Assembly (NCBI GenBank): GCA_033439265.1
Contig: JAVTVX010000027.1
Span: 1,255,001 to 1,319,000, forward strand
Origin: Dillenia suffruticosa
Lineage: Eukaryota > Streptophyta > Magnoliopsida > Dilleniales > Dilleniaceae
DNA length: 64,000 bases
Direction: 5' to 3'
In this document: one piece after another, positions 11,500 through 23,554 of the stretch
Layout: each line of letters begins with the position of its first letter
Position numbering within the stretch: the stretch's first letter is position 1
Made by a program: the position numbers and the translations under genes
Notes under the pieces: model-generated
Seen by the model: the letters and a program-made list of their open reading frames with translations, nothing else
What the model was told of the DNA's origin: nothing
Database searches by the model: none

Positions 11500-11720
11500 T
11501 TCTTTTTGGGCAATGTCGGCTAGATACTGGCGCACGGGTTGTAACCTAAAATGTTTGCAATTGAGATCCTAACTCGAGGATGAAGACAACACGGGTGTTA
11601 GCCTAAACCCCCACATCAACCAACTTAGAAATCCTCTAACATGGTATATACATTTCAATATAGGAAAATTTATTTTCTAACATAGCATCAGAGCCATCAA
11701 GTAGCAATTTTTTCCCTCGG
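11500..11720 (+). mobile_element. Remnant of LTR end plus tRNA-Met primer-binding site
   Basis: TAGCATCAGAGCC at about 11685-11697 is one or two changes from the plant initiator-tRNA-Met primer-binding site TGGTATCAGAGCC. It is preceded by an LTR-like end containing a CCCACATCAACCAA block and TTCTAACA. No second LTR or pol domain is visible, so it is a truncated or TRIM-like copy. Confidence 0.4.
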
Positions 11721-12545
11721 AACCAGTTGATTCTCCATTTGATTTCTAACACCATCAAGTGGCAAATTAGAACTCACTTCTTGTTCAGCTCCTAATTGAC
11801 TTGAAATCTGCTTCTCAAAGCATATGATTTCCAACTTCAAGATCATCCTCTAATTCTGAATTTCCAAACACCTCTCTACCAATTCGATTCAACCACTTCC
11901 CCTTGGATTTCTGTTATTTATATCATAGGGGTCTCTGGGAACATTCTCTACTTTTCTTTTATTAGAAGATTTCAAACTTGACAGATTGCGCATAAAGGGT
12001 GTCCCAATCATAGAACCAAAAGCTTCATCTGATACATCTATTATGCCATAGAAGAATACACCATTTACCCATTATAAATAATACATCTACTATGCCAGCA
12101 CCTCAGTTGTCCCATAAAATTTTAAGGCTTACCGTTGGTTTATAAAAATAAATAAATAAATAATAGTGCAAATACACTCTTGTGTCACTCATAGTGTATA
12201 ATCCTCTTTCTTGTTCTTTATATTCATTAACCATTCTGGGTATGTACCATTAAGCTCAAATCTAACATAATAACCCATAAATCAGGCACATTAAACAACC
12301 ATACCAAAGAGCAAGAGAGAAGTTAACAACAACAAAAGGAATCATTTAAGGATAATTAGGCAAGTCATGGGAGACAAAGTCCCAGGAGCCATATAATTAA
12401 TCTGTTGAACATTTTGTAATACAGTCATCAAACACAGGATTAAGGTAAAGATTTGAAAACAAGGTTCATATTTAGTTATCCATGGCCATTAGGCATATTT
12501 TATAAATTTGGCGAGGAATTATAATAACCTCTAGCTGATACTACT

Positions 12546-14713
12546 TCAAGACAGGCGCAGATCCTGAATTCCAAATCCTGCCTGGTGAACATTTTCATGG
12601 TGGAGATGATAAGAACAGTTATTCCCAGGACCATTCGCAAAGGCAACTGCAGATTCATAGTCCTCCCCGTTGTCCACCAACCCATACGGATCCTCCATTT
12701 TTGCTTCCTAATGTTTCCATAACAACCATGTATTAGGCCTATGTAAATTAATACAAGCCAAGACAGGTTAGGATTGTTTGAACATGTTTAAAAAAAAGCA
12801 TTTGTTTTAGAATTCGAGACAAAGGCACAAAAGGCTGAGACAACACTCAAAGGGCCTATAAGAGATTTTAAAAATATGCGAGAGCAAAGTTGAAAAAAAT
12901 TATTAATTTTCTATGTCTGTCTCCATGATCGTATCTTCAAAAATGAAGAAAATTTGTGATTTTGTCTCTATTTTTACAAACTAAACATGATAACTTCCTT
13001 CTCGTATCGATTTCTCTTTCATCTTGTATACCATTTCAAATACTACCTATATGCTCCCATTCAAAAAAAAAGTTGAATGTGCACCAGAACTCGAACTAGG
13101 TTGCATATAAGACAAGAAAGTAGCTGAGAGATTAGATTTTGTATGAGTGCTTACAAGGTGAAACAAAAGATTTGCATGCACCTGCTCCAAGCTCTTCACC
13201 TGAAAATTATGGAAGAACAAAGAAGATTTTCAAATGGGGAAAGCAATAATCAAAAGAGCTAGAAGAGTGGACTCTAAATGAGAGTTCTCAAACCTTTTTC
13301 TTGAGCGTATTTGTCTGAGTTTTGATCACATGTAACTGTTAAAAGCAGGGCATGAAGAAAGTTAGCAAAAAGATATGAAAACCAATCTTATACTTAAGCA
13401 AATGGAGAATTTTAAGCAAAACTATCTCCAAAAACAACAACAAAAACAATGCTATTGCTCGAAACAAATTTGAGTGATTATTTTTTTTAACAATTTTTTC
13501 TATGGAACTTTTAATAATTTCAATTCATGTAGGAGCGAAGATAAGCAAGACGACATATAAGGGGACTACATCTGTGTCTATTTTTTGGTCTGGCTTGGCG
13601 TGACGAGACCTTTTTAATCATACAAGTCGGATAAAAACTTAATTATATTACATACGTTACATATAATAATTATATTATATATTTACATATAATACATAAT
13701 ATATACTTATAAAACATTACCTTCGCATATAGTTATATATTTATGTTATTATAAGTCTGGCTATTTAAAACAAAGTTTAGCCCAAACTATTTTCACCCCC
13801 AAATTCTATATATATATTATATGAGCATTTGTTGTGATAAAATATATTTTCATGGTTATATATTAAAAATAAAGAAAAATGTAGCACATATTTTAGCATT
13901 AGAAAAGCAAGATTTTTCTCCTCTTTCTTGTCCAAAACACAAAAATGATTTCCAATTTATTGATTTTGATGATAAATAATTTTATATATATATGCACTTA
14001 TTTTAGAGAGTCCAAGAGGAAAAAGCTCCATGTCACACTTCTCTAATTATTTTATTAAAATAATTAATTATTTTAATAATTAATTATCCCCTTTTTAATA
14101 AGCAAAAAAGGCCTTCCAATTCCAATCCAACATCAAACAAATGTATAGTTTTTTTTCTTTAAAAAAAAAAACGAATTTAATCTTGGGCTTCCTAGGCTTA
14201 AATCCTTTACATGACTTAAACCAGTAAAGAAATAGTATAATAGGATGAGAAAATATAGAACCCCTAAAATAGCTGGACAATACAAAGAGAAAAGAAGAAT
14301 AAGAAAATATATAAAATTCAGAAAAAAGAAAAGAAAAAATAGAAAACAAACCCTGCGGACACGAATTTTTTCCTTTGCTTCAATCATATTTTGCTGAAGG
14401 CTTTTCAGTTCACCAATGCTCAGATCATCCAAATCCTCACCCATCCTGTGTCTGTCAAGATTCATTATCACTATTAAGTTAGAACAGCCCTCTATGGTTT
14501 TGATTTATTTATATATAATATCTTTGTTGGTATTAAAAAAAATCGTTTTTGAGCCAAATAATATTGCTGTTTTAAATTAATTACCTGATGTCTTTCCGCA
14601 GTTTGTCGTTAATCTTTTTGAGTTTCTTCAAGTTCTCTTGCATTTTCTTCTCACCCAACACAAAAGTAAATTAATATTTAAACCCAAAAAAACCCTCAAA
14701 GTGGAGAGAGAGA

Positions 14714-14754
<41 letters not shown>

Positions 14755-15106
14755 AACCTCATAGTGGGAGTGCCAGAGATCAATTCCCATAGCCCTCTGA
14801 TACATATCATAGACCTTCTTCGTCCTGAAAATCACATCAAAATCAAACCAAAAAACATAAATAACAAAAAAAAACCAGAATAAGGGTACGAGGTTTAAGG
14901 TTTTATTCATATGCATACGTGGTATTAGGACTTGTGTACTCATGCAACTTTTGGTTATTGGAGATCATGATGAGAGAAATCGTGGCATCACAAAGAACAG
15001 TGAGTTCCTGAGCCTTCTTGAAAATGCCATTTCTTCTCTTACTGTAAGTCACTTGTCTGTTCGTCGGATTCTCGATTTTTCTTATTTCAATTTTTCCGCG
15101 ACCCAT
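12546..15106 (-). CDS. TM6: B-class MADS-box transcription factor, TM6 (paleoAP3) lineage
   Basis: A floral homeotic MIKC-type factor expected to act in the nucleus as a heterodimer with a PISTILLATA-type partner, specifying petals and stamens. Seven exons join in phase: 15106-14919 (188 nt), 14824-14758 (67), 14646-14585 (62), 14451-14352 (100), 13335-13294 (42), 13199-13155 (45) and 12707-12546 (162). They give 221 residues. The exon lengths 188/67/62/100/42/45 are those usual for AP3 genes. Residues 1-60 are the MADS domain ([20 protein letters not shown]), followed by the I region ([10 protein letters not shown]) and the K domain with [14 protein letters not shown]. The C-terminus has [16 protein letters not shown] and ends [10 protein letters not shown], the paleoAP3 motif (consensus YGxHDLRLA) rather than the euAP3 motif, which places it in TM6. 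The PI-derived motif is weak ([11 protein letters not shown]). MADS positions 41-50 ([10 protein letters not shown]) differ from the common AKVSLIMFSN. Confidence 0.93.
14703..14750. repeat. (GA)n microsatellite inside TM6 intron 2
   Basis: The tract is about 48 nt with one interruption, and reads (CU)n in the transcript. It starts 7 nt after the 5' splice site and fills nearly half of the 111-nt intron. Confidence 0.9.
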
Positions 15107-15654
15107 TTTTTTCTCTCTCTGTCTCTCTGTCTCTTCCCTCTCTCTATTCTCTATCTTTTTGTTGCTTCAAGTTCTAGGGTTGTAGAAGAAGAAGAATAAG
15201 GGAATAGAGGGAAATGATAAATCGGGCAAGGAAAAGGAAAAGTGGGATTGTAGGATAGCTAGAAAGGACAGCCAAAATGGTGAAAGTCATTTGCGTTTGC
15301 ACAGTTGATGGCGCTGAGAGAGGGAGAGTGCTTTTAATTTTCTCAGGGTAACGTGTGATGTTGGATGGCCTTTGCTTTGACCTTGACAGGACATTTATAC
15401 TTCATTAGCAATGCTAACTCTCTATCCATCTAGGATATGAGTGTGGCTGAGTTTAGATGAGTTTGGAAAGATTCTATCAAAAGGATAAAGTTAAATCGAA
15501 TTCAGCTATTATCCCCAATACCTATTTCTTAATTACAGGTTTTGGATTCTTATTTCGATTAATGAATATGTTTTGCAATACTACTTATAAATAATCAAAT
15601 CATAGAAGGTATCCTATTCCTCTTGACATCTCGGCGAGACTAACTCAATGAGGA

Positions 15655-15800
15655 TAATTAGTTCGGTGGATGACACCGAGTTTGAATTTATGTATAAAAA
15701 ATAGATATTAAAAAATTTTTATCCTTTAAAAATTTAATATAATTTAAATCAAATTTAATTAAATTTAAAATAATTATCGAATATCCATAATTTACAAAAA
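15655..15800 (+). repeat. SINE-like family copy, diverged
   Basis: Shares GAGTTTGAATTTATGTATA, AAAATAGATAT, TTTTTATCC, AATCAAATTTAATTA and TTATCGAATATCCAT with the copy at 37346-37530, in the same order and spacing. No duplication was found at the ends. Confidence 0.5.
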
Positions 15801-17979
15801 AATTACTTAATCAACTATCTTTGATTAAAAAATGTTAAAATTTTCCCTAATATACATTCGGCGCAAACTTGTTCAAAATTAAATTATTTTTAGAGCATTT
15901 TATCATAAACAATTATACCATCAAAATGAGAAAATATGGTATTTGTTTATTTCACTGCCTCTATTTAAAAAAGGTGTGTATGGCATTAATGAAAGGGCAG
16001 GTGCTTTTCCCTCTTTTAAGAGTTGCCTAGCCAAACGGTTTGCTGGCCTGTACGTACGGTCGGGTCCCGGCAAAGGACCTCCATTCACTATTTGAGGCCC
16101 ACTGCCCCCAAATTTTCAATGCCAATAAAACAAGGTCACCCCTTCACATTGGCTCGGCTTCCCATTTAATGAAGTAAGAGAATATATGAATTCTCACTTA
16201 CCACTCCCTAATTTATTTATTTATTTATTTTTGTGTCTTTGATCAACAAAGAAAATAAAAACATCCACTATTGTTATAATTCTTGAATATCATAATAACA
16301 GCCTTTATTTATTATAAAATTTATAATTTAATTACAATTTTTTCCACATGCGGGTCGATGACCGAAATTTGAAATATTGCTCTCGCACAATTATATAATG
16401 AGCTACAAAATAGAGATAATTATATCTCAGAGCGAAAATAAGTGGAGTTGAATCGAATATCTTCTCTGTAAAATTTTGTTTGACTCATTTTTTAGTGAGT
16501 TATTTTTGTGTTTTGATTCAATTTATACATTGTATTTATGATTAACTCGAATTGATTTATGAATTCATATCCATTAATTTGATTCAAATGGCCGGAAAGT
16601 CCATTGTTATTATTTTTTAATTCTTGTTTAGTTGTTAGTCACGAATTAGAAAGTACATGTGGCCTCATAATGTGATAATTTCTAATTTTGATAGACCAAA
16701 CAACCATTCATTAAAACCCACACCCATTTTGCTTCATCGAATCAACCGTATGATCGCACGCCACATGCAGCAAACCAAATGGGTGTTTGCTGTCTACGTC
16801 TTTCCTTCCATTTTTAGCTTTTTGACAAATCTCAAATTTTATGTTAATCAATTAATGCCAAAATTGACTTAAAATCATTATCCATTATGTCCTTGAATTT
16901 CACTGGCTTATTTAGAAAAACCCTATCGAACTCAATTTATTTTTATTTTATTTATAATATTTTTATCTAATTCATTTTCCCAAAAATTCTTGAATCTTGA
17001 ACAAAAAATAAACCTTGTTCCAATCCCAAATTTAATTATAATTTCTTTTGATCCATTTCTTTAATTCCGCCACCATTATGTCACTTTGTGGTGTGGGCCT
17101 TGCAGTCGAAAAAGCTAGGCAACTACCAGGAAGTGTGTAGATTTGTAGAGTCTATGATGGGTTGTGGAGAGAGAGAGAGAGAGAGAGGATCCAGCGATAC
17201 GCAGTACGAGAAGAGCAGCTTTACATTGGGGATAATGACAAATGAGATATAATGATGTCAGAGAAGCTTCACCTTGGATTGATAACGAAAGACTTGTGAT
17301 AGAACTTGAAGACGCGAACGCTACAACGTCGATCCATATTAGTAGATTTTGGGTTTCTTTCACATATTTTTAATTAATTACAGTGGAGTTAGTGTCCATT
17401 ATCAACTTGAGATGATCCATATTAATGAAGAAACGACTCCCTAGTCCCTACCAGATTGAATCCAAGTTCCCCACCGAACTCCTCCAACTGGGGTTTCCGG
17501 AAACACAGTGCTTTCCTGTTTGCGGGACCTATTCTACCATATGCATTCATCGGCCAAGCTTTGACTATTATTTTAGGTCCTCAAGGGTCTCCTAACCGGG
17601 TCCGGTGTCTTTATTTTTTATGCTTTACGACCGTAAGGAATAGGACGAGCCATTCATTTCTGGGCTCAGGGTCAAGAAGATCAAATAGTAGCAATAACGA
17701 TAACATAAAACTTAATTTTAATATTTAAAATTGATCATTTAAAAAATAAATATAAAGATGATTTAAAAATAAATAAAATAATAAAAATAATATATATATA
17801 TATATATATATAATATGATAATTTAATTTAATTTATATAAATTCTTTTACGTCACCCCTTTATATCCCTAATTTTCTCATCTAACTTCTTAACTATCATA
17901 TTTTTAAAGATAACTTGTATCTAAATTTTCAGTGGTGTATTTTTATATTTTACTATATTTTATATATTTAAGTTCTTAA

Positions 17980-18160
17980 TTCTCCTAACTGATACATTTT
18001 TTAATCTTCTTTGTACATACTCAAACTATCTCAAATGATATTCTGGTACCTTATCCACAATTGAATTAATTTTCAACTTATTACGAATCTTTTTATTTTT
18101 AATTTTATCTCTTCTAATTTTACCACACATCTATATAATATTTTTATTTCCGTTATAATT
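17980..18160 (-). pseudogene. LINE reverse transcriptase C-terminal tail, decayed
   Basis: The minus-strand frame starting near 18134 reads MCGKIRRDKIKNKKIRN, then INSIVDKVPEYHLR, one stop codon, FEYVQRR and RRIK. This is the order of the conserved tail of plant LINE-type polyproteins (around LRWFGHVQRRP). A tryptophan-to-stop change interrupts it. Reverse transcriptase core motifs are absent, so this is a dead 3' fragment. Confidence 0.6.
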
Positions 18161-18636
18161 ATTTTTTTAAAAATAATATTTTTAACAAATTCTAAATGTA
18201 TCATTACTAAATTACTGCAATCAATATACATATTAATCGAGAGTTAATCAAATGGATAACATATTTTAATTAAAATTTGAATTTGAATTTTAAAAATAAA
18301 AAGAATTATGAAAGAATTATTTTGAAAAGAGGTTTAACTGCTTGTATCGAATTAGTTAAGACAGTTGTAGATTGCATGTGTGCGGGCAGAGGAGAATTAA
18401 GGCGCGGTCCCTAGATTGAATGAGGTAGCTGCGAACTCTAAATGCAGACAGTTGTGGATGTTGGAAAAAAAAATATGGGAATCCTGCACCTTGAATTTCA
18501 CGAGAAGTCTTGCGTGTGCACTTATATTTTATCCAGCACACTATCATGTTGATAAGGAGAGAAGCTTACTTTGCACAATTCTACTTGAAAAAATAACTCT
18601 CTCCTCCCCCCCCCCCCCGAGAACAACGTGGGAACT

Positions 18637-19252
18637 ATGATGGATTTGGATCAAAGTTTAGTAGAGTTGAGACAGACTTTCAGAAGCCGAAGAACCAGAA
18701 GCCTAGAATGGAGGAAATCGCAACTACAAGCAATTTTGCAGCTTCTACGAGACAAAGAAGACAAGATTTTCAAAGCCCTTCATCAAGATCTTGGAAAGCA
18801 TCCTATTGAAGTCTATCGCGATGAAGTATTTTTTTTTTCTCTTAATTTATTTTAGTTTTAACTTAATTTCCATATTTAATGACTATTTTTTATGGTTAAG
18901 ATTAGAGCTCTTTCACGTATACATATGTAGCTTTATATCTTTTGCAAATCATAATCTAACTTGCTTCTATATTTGCACTTCTAAGATTGGAGTCGTGGAG
19001 AAATCAATCAACCATGCTCTGAGCTGCTTAGAGAAATGGATGGCCCCAAAGAAGGTCAGTTCCTCCACTCCTTTCTTATTTATTTATTTTTTATACCAAT
19101 CCATGCTTTCTTCTTATGCCAAGTTTGGGAAACCTCATCTGACCCAATATTTTTCAATTAAAATAAAAAAATATAGAGTTTTGTAAATAAAAGTCAATTC
19201 TTTATGTTGAAAAATTTTCCAAATCTTGGATAGACCAACAAGCAACTACGTA

Positions 19253-19312
<60 letters not shown>

Positions 19313-19450
19313 AGAATAAACCACTCTGAACGTAAGTTGTTGGTAGGTTGTCTTCTCAGACCAACCAAATCTCCAAGCTACCAACCACCTCTATGTAATG
19401 GTACAACTTTCTTGTTGATGCTTTAATGGCATATTACATACCTCTCCAAA

Positions 19451-19488
<38 letters not shown>

Positions 19489-20875
19489 GATTGACTTTGC
19501 TCCATTCAATCATGGTCTGGTTATGGTTTAAGTCCTGAGTAATGACCAACCATTGGTGCCAAATCAATAACCAATTGACTGGACCAAATGCTTAAGTTGA
19601 GCAAAAAGGCTCAAATTAACAACATCATTTTGTATTTTGGGTGACAATGTTATCATTTGTATAACTGGTTGAGACTTTTGGGCAGACTCGATTGCCATTG
19701 GTATTCTTCCCAGCATCAGCACAAGTGTTGCCAGAGCCACTAGGCCTTGTACTCATATTTGTCTCTTGGAACTTTCCTTTCTGTGAGTCCTCTGACCCCC
19801 TTAATTTACACATTTCTTTATGCCCATGACGTGTTTTTTCTTTTTTATGGAAATTAAAAAGAAACAATGTTATTCGTCACGAGGAAAATTATCCTAACTA
19901 GTTTTTCCGACTTAAGGGACAAACTGTTATTAATCAAAATTTTGGTACACTTGGGGGTAAAATCAATAATTATGAAGCAAAAAATTAAGTAATATTTTCA
20001 AACCATCTCAATTAAGAGGGTCGTAGAGCCACATGGGATGCTTGATTAGGAATAATTTAGAAGTGATATGACAATGATGTGACAGTTGAAATTACCCAAA
20101 AATGAGAAGTAATTAATTTTTAACCCAAAAAATAGGAATTTCCCCCTCTTGGGTGAGTAATTGCGTTTTCTTGATTGAATGCTTTAAGAGCAAAATTGAC
20201 CTATGTTTTGTGCAGCATTGGCAATGGACCCATTGATTGGAGCAATATCTGCAGGAAACGTAGTTGTTCTAAAACCATCAGAGCATGCTCCAGCAACTTC
20301 TTCATTACTTTCTGAGACCATCCCTCTTTTCTTAGACTCCAAAGCCATCAGAGTCATTGATGGTGGTGCCGAGGTCTGTGAACAACTACTGCAGAAAAAA
20401 TGGGACAAAATATTCTTCACTGGTATGCTACCACTCTCCTTTCTTACTTGCCTAAACTTGAGCATGAGCTAATTTGCAACCTTTGATGGGATTTTGACTC
20501 ACAACACCTCATATGAATCAAGACCTCAATATTTCCTTCATAATTCTCACATGATATAAGAGTCAGAGTCCAATGTCGCACCATACGCTACCTGCTTCGG
20601 TCAGACATCTGTGGAGGGAATGTTGTCGTATCATATAACTTTACCTATTAACAAATAAACTTTTAAAATTAGTTTCAAATTCTCTCGCGATTATAACCAT
20701 AATTTTTGTAGGGAGTCAACGGGTAGGACGGCTAATCATGTCTGCAGCAGCAAACCATTTGACTCCTGTTACATTAGAGTTGGGCGGTAAATGCCCTGTG
20801 ATCCTTGATACACTCTCCAACCTTTCTGAGATCAAGGTCTGTCCTCCTCCTTTTTTGTTCTGAAAGAAATTTCCA

Positions 20876-20923
<48 letters not shown>

Positions 20924-22176
20924 GTTTGTGCGTGCACATGAAGCTAATCAGTCTGTTCCTTTCTAATGTCTTGATATAAAGCTCGCTGTGAAAAGAATAG
21001 TAGGTGGGAAATGGGGGACATGCAATGGACAGGCATGTATAGCGGTTGATTATGTGCTTGTGGAAGATAGATTTGTAACTGTCCTGGTAATTTTTACCAT
21101 TCTGATATCTTGACCGTCACCTGTTTCTACTACTCTATTTTAGTGTGTTTTATTTGTTCCATTTTCCTTTCTCTAGATTAATTCATTGCAGAGAACAATT
21201 GAAAAGTTCTATGGCAAAACACTGGATGAGTATCAAAACCTATCGAGAATTGTCAACAAGCATCACTTCAATAGATTGCGCAGCCTTCTTGATGACCCCC
21301 TTGTTGCAGCCTCCATAGTCTATGGTGGTTCATGGGACGAGGAAAAATTGTAACCTATATATTGTCCTTTTCTCCAAATCCTCTTTTGAGTGATTGATCT
21401 AAAACCATCCCTTAAGTTCATTACTTGTGTACAGGATGATTCGGCCAACAATCTTACTAAATCCTCCACTCAATTCTGAGCTCATGACTGAAGAAATCTT
21501 TGGACCGCTGCTACCAATAATCACAGTAAGGAACCATCTCTCAAACTTATTTTGATCTTATAAAGTTTTCAATACCATGATTGCTAAAAGTACATGTTGT
21601 GGTGGATCTATGCAGGTGAACAAGATTGAGGAGAGCATAGACTTCATAAACTCAAAGCCTAAACCTCTAGTCATTTATGCCTTAACCAAAAATGAAGCAT
21701 TCAAGAAACGAATTCTGTCAGAAACATCTTCTGGGACCGTGACATTTAACGATATCCTGATACAGGTATACCATTATTTCTTAAACATTGCTGGATGTGG
21801 TGCATCCTGATTGGTCAGATCATTACATTAAAAGACTTGTAAATAATAATAATAATAATAATCTTGCTTATTATGATGCACCAAAGTCTTAATAATACCT
21901 GTTCAAAATGATAAAATTTGAAAATTTTCGATTTTGCAGTTTTTATGCGATGCACTACCTTTTGGAGGGGTTGGTCCAAGTGGCTTTGGAAGGTACCATG
22001 GGAAGTACTCTTTTGACACTTTCAGCCATGAAAAAGCGGTGCTGCAGAGAAGCTACTGGTTTGAACTGGAGGCAAGGTATCCTCCATGGAATGACTTCAA
22101 GTTAAAGTTCATAAGATTGGCTTATAAATTTGACTACTTTGGTCTTGTTCTACTGATGCTGGGATTAAAGAAATAG
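18637..22176 (+). CDS. ALDH3F1: Class 3 aldehyde dehydrogenase (ALDH3F1-like)
   Basis: Oxidises aldehydes to acids with NAD(P)+; plant family-3 members handle aliphatic and lipid-peroxidation aldehydes. Ten exons join in phase: 18637-18825, 18986-19054, 19686-19782, 20216-20422, 20712-20836, 20982-21086, 21177-21349, 21435-21525, 21616-21765 and 21940-22176. They give 480 residues, close to the 484 I recall for Arabidopsis ALDH3F1. Exon 3 has no long open frame of its own and was found by its [16 protein letters not shown] motif. The catalytic glutamate is E210 in LELGGK, the catalytic cysteine is C248 in [10 protein letters not shown], and [16 protein letters not shown] is present near the C-terminus. 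The last residues ([14 protein letters not shown]) are hydrophobic, like the membrane-associating tail of this class. The start is ATG-ATG; the second ATG (18640) could also serve. Intron 5 carries a (GA)n tract, intron 2 an (AAAG)n tract. Confidence 0.94.
19252..19314. repeat. (AAAG)n microsatellite in ALDH3 intron 2
   Basis: About fifteen uninterrupted GAAA units within intron 2. An (AT)n run follows at 19456-19483 in the same intron. Confidence 0.9.
20879..20921. repeat. (GA)n microsatellite in ALDH3 intron 5
   Basis: About 21 uninterrupted GA units between exon 5 (ends 20836) and exon 6 (starts 20982). Confidence 0.9.
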
Positions 22177-22597
22177 CCTCCTCCGCACAATGTCCCCTTC
22201 AAATCATAATAAGAAAATGTCAATCAAGTGACAAGAAAATTGTAGCAAGACTAATGTTGTCACTCAATCGCTCATTTTAATGACAATAAAAGACCATGTT
22301 CTTGGAAAATAATTATTTAATGACACCTTGCTTGGAATGACCTCTTATTCTTCAAGTACTTTTTGGACACGCTATCGTAATAAGATAATTGAAAAGGTGA
22401 ATGTTACTTTTTTTCCTCAAAAATCTGGCCAACGGCCCAACCGAATTGATATTTCAAGGGGAATAGCCAAGAAATTGTAATTTGTAATTCTGAAAAATCC
22501 ATAATCCATTAGCATGTTACTGAGAAAATTCCAATCATTTAGCTCTCGCCTGTCTTTAGTCTTTAGTTGCCGCCAGGCAACACCACCAACAGCCTCA

Positions 22598-22635
<38 letters not shown>

Positions 22636-23206
22636 TCAAATTTGAGACTTTAAGGGAAATTTGAGATCTCTGAAAGAAGTTGACGTCTAAGAATGGATTG
22701 ATACTAGTTGAATTATAGTTGATAGGCTCTCTCTCTCTTATCCTTATTGGCTTGCCATCTCTCTCTCTCTCTCCCCCATGTATCCGATTCTTTTTTCATT
22801 GCACTCCTTTGGGTTTTCACCTCTGAATCAGATTTAATTGTTTAGTTCATCTTAACCATTGTTTGTACGGTCTAAGTTTAGCCTCCAAACTAGACCACTG
22901 ATCAGAGATGGGTCCGGGTTTGACCGCACTCGTTCAGGGCCAATTGGCCCGTGGCCCGGACTACATCCAAAAGTCAATTTTATTATTTTTTTAGTAGGGG
23001 AAAAATAAGGGAGAGAGTTGTTCCCGGAATTCCAAATCCCCATGGTAGTGCAAGTGGGGGTCAAATTGGCCAATATGAATTATCTTCCTCGACGAATCAG
23101 ATTTTCAGACAACCCTCCGTTTCCTCATCTTCATCAAAACCCCCAAAACCTTAAACAACACAAACAGAGTCGTCGAAATGACAACGTTATTCGATTTCGA
23201 TTGGTC
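22177..23206. other. Spacer between ALDH3 and the small oxidoreductase-like gene
   Basis: It begins with the ALDH3 3' UTR; an AATAAA signal lies near 22285. A (CT)n run is at about 22603-22634, with a second CT cluster at 22728-22772. The block at 22870-22970 is GC-richer. The leader of the next gene is probably at 23000-23206. No separate gene is seen. Confidence 0.4.
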
Positions 23207-23554
23207 ATGAGAGATCTGTCCTCTCTTCGATTCACCAACTCAATCTTTACCGCGACCCCACAACAACTCTTTCTCTCTCTTCCTAATCTCCGACTCCGTG
23301 CCCCCCCGTCCGCCGCGGCGATGTCTGGCTTGGCACCCACGAAGATCTCTCAATCCAATAAGGAAGAGGAACCCAAAGGATCGCCGGAGAAATTGCCTCC
23401 GCCATCACCGGAGAAGCCTCTGCCCGGAGATTGTTGCGGCAGCGGGTGCGTCCGATGCGTCTGGGATATTTATTACGAGGAGCTCGATGCTTACAACAAT
23501 TATTACAAATGCAAGAGCAAGAAATCTGAATCCGAATCCAAGTCCTCTTCATAA
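23207..23554 (+). CDS. Oxidoreductase-like domain protein, probably organellar
   Basis: A 115-residue, apparently single-exon protein. Residues 75-92 contain DCCGSGCVRCVWDIYYEEL, the signature of the oxidoreductase-like N-terminal family (Pfam Oxidored-like; animal OXLD1 belongs here). The four cysteines C76, C77, C81 and C84 could bind metal, although no activity is established for the family. The N-terminus from the chosen start (MRDLSSLRFTNSIFTATPQQ) is rich in Ser, Arg and Leu and poor in acids, as expected for a mitochondrial or plastid transit peptide. Initiation at Met39 (MSGLAPTK, position 23321) would give a form without this presequence. A proline-rich linker (PEKLPPPSPEKPLPG) precedes the domain, and a Lys/Ser/Glu tail follows it. 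The frame is open upstream of 23207, so a longer start cannot be excluded. Confidence 0.8.
   Translation: MRDLSSLRFTNSIFTATPQQLFLSLPNLRLRAPPSAAAMSGLAPTKISQSNKEEEPKGSPEKLPPPSPEKPLPGDCCGSGCVRCVWDIYYEELDAYNNYYKCKSKKSESESKSSS

Larger units (their letters stand above)
8105..12545. other. Gene-poor stretch with retroposon fragments
   Basis: No coding gene is supported. It holds AT-rich DNA, a C/G-richer patch at 9120-9310 with repeated GGTCAACCCACT-like words, a poly(A) micro-insertion (10292-10350), a fragment of LTR plus primer-binding site (around 11500-11720), and the 3' flank of the TM6 gene from about 12300. The open frame at 9978-10235 has no recognisable similarity. Confidence 0.4.
15107..18636. 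other. Intergenic region between TM6 and ALDH3, repeat remnants only
   Basis: The CT-rich leader and promoter of TM6 lie at 15107-15360. A SINE-like copy is at 15655-15800. A patch at 17400-17720 is of higher complexity but unidentified. An (AT)n run is at 17789-17812. A LINE tail remnant is on the minus strand at 17980-18160. A C12 run at about 18607-18618 lies just before the ALDH start. No gene is supported. Confidence 0.4.

Noticed and set aside
12500-12685. A 61-residue open frame at the TM6 3' end
   Set aside because: It overlaps TM6 exon 7 in another frame. The TM6 frame ends in the paleoAP3 motif and is clearly the real one.
14628-14883. Open frames over the GA tract near 14.7 kb
   Set aside because: They are products of the dinucleotide repeat and of TM6 exon 2 read in the wrong frame or strand.
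20480-20640. Primer-binding-site-like ATAAGAGTCAGAGTCC in ALDH3 intron 4
   Set aside because: Too diverged from the tRNA-Met site, and no LTR-like end precedes it.
23018-23206. Upstream extension of the oxidoreductase-like protein
   Set aside because: The frame is open, but the added residues look like untranslated leader, and the Met at 23207 begins a plausible transit peptide.
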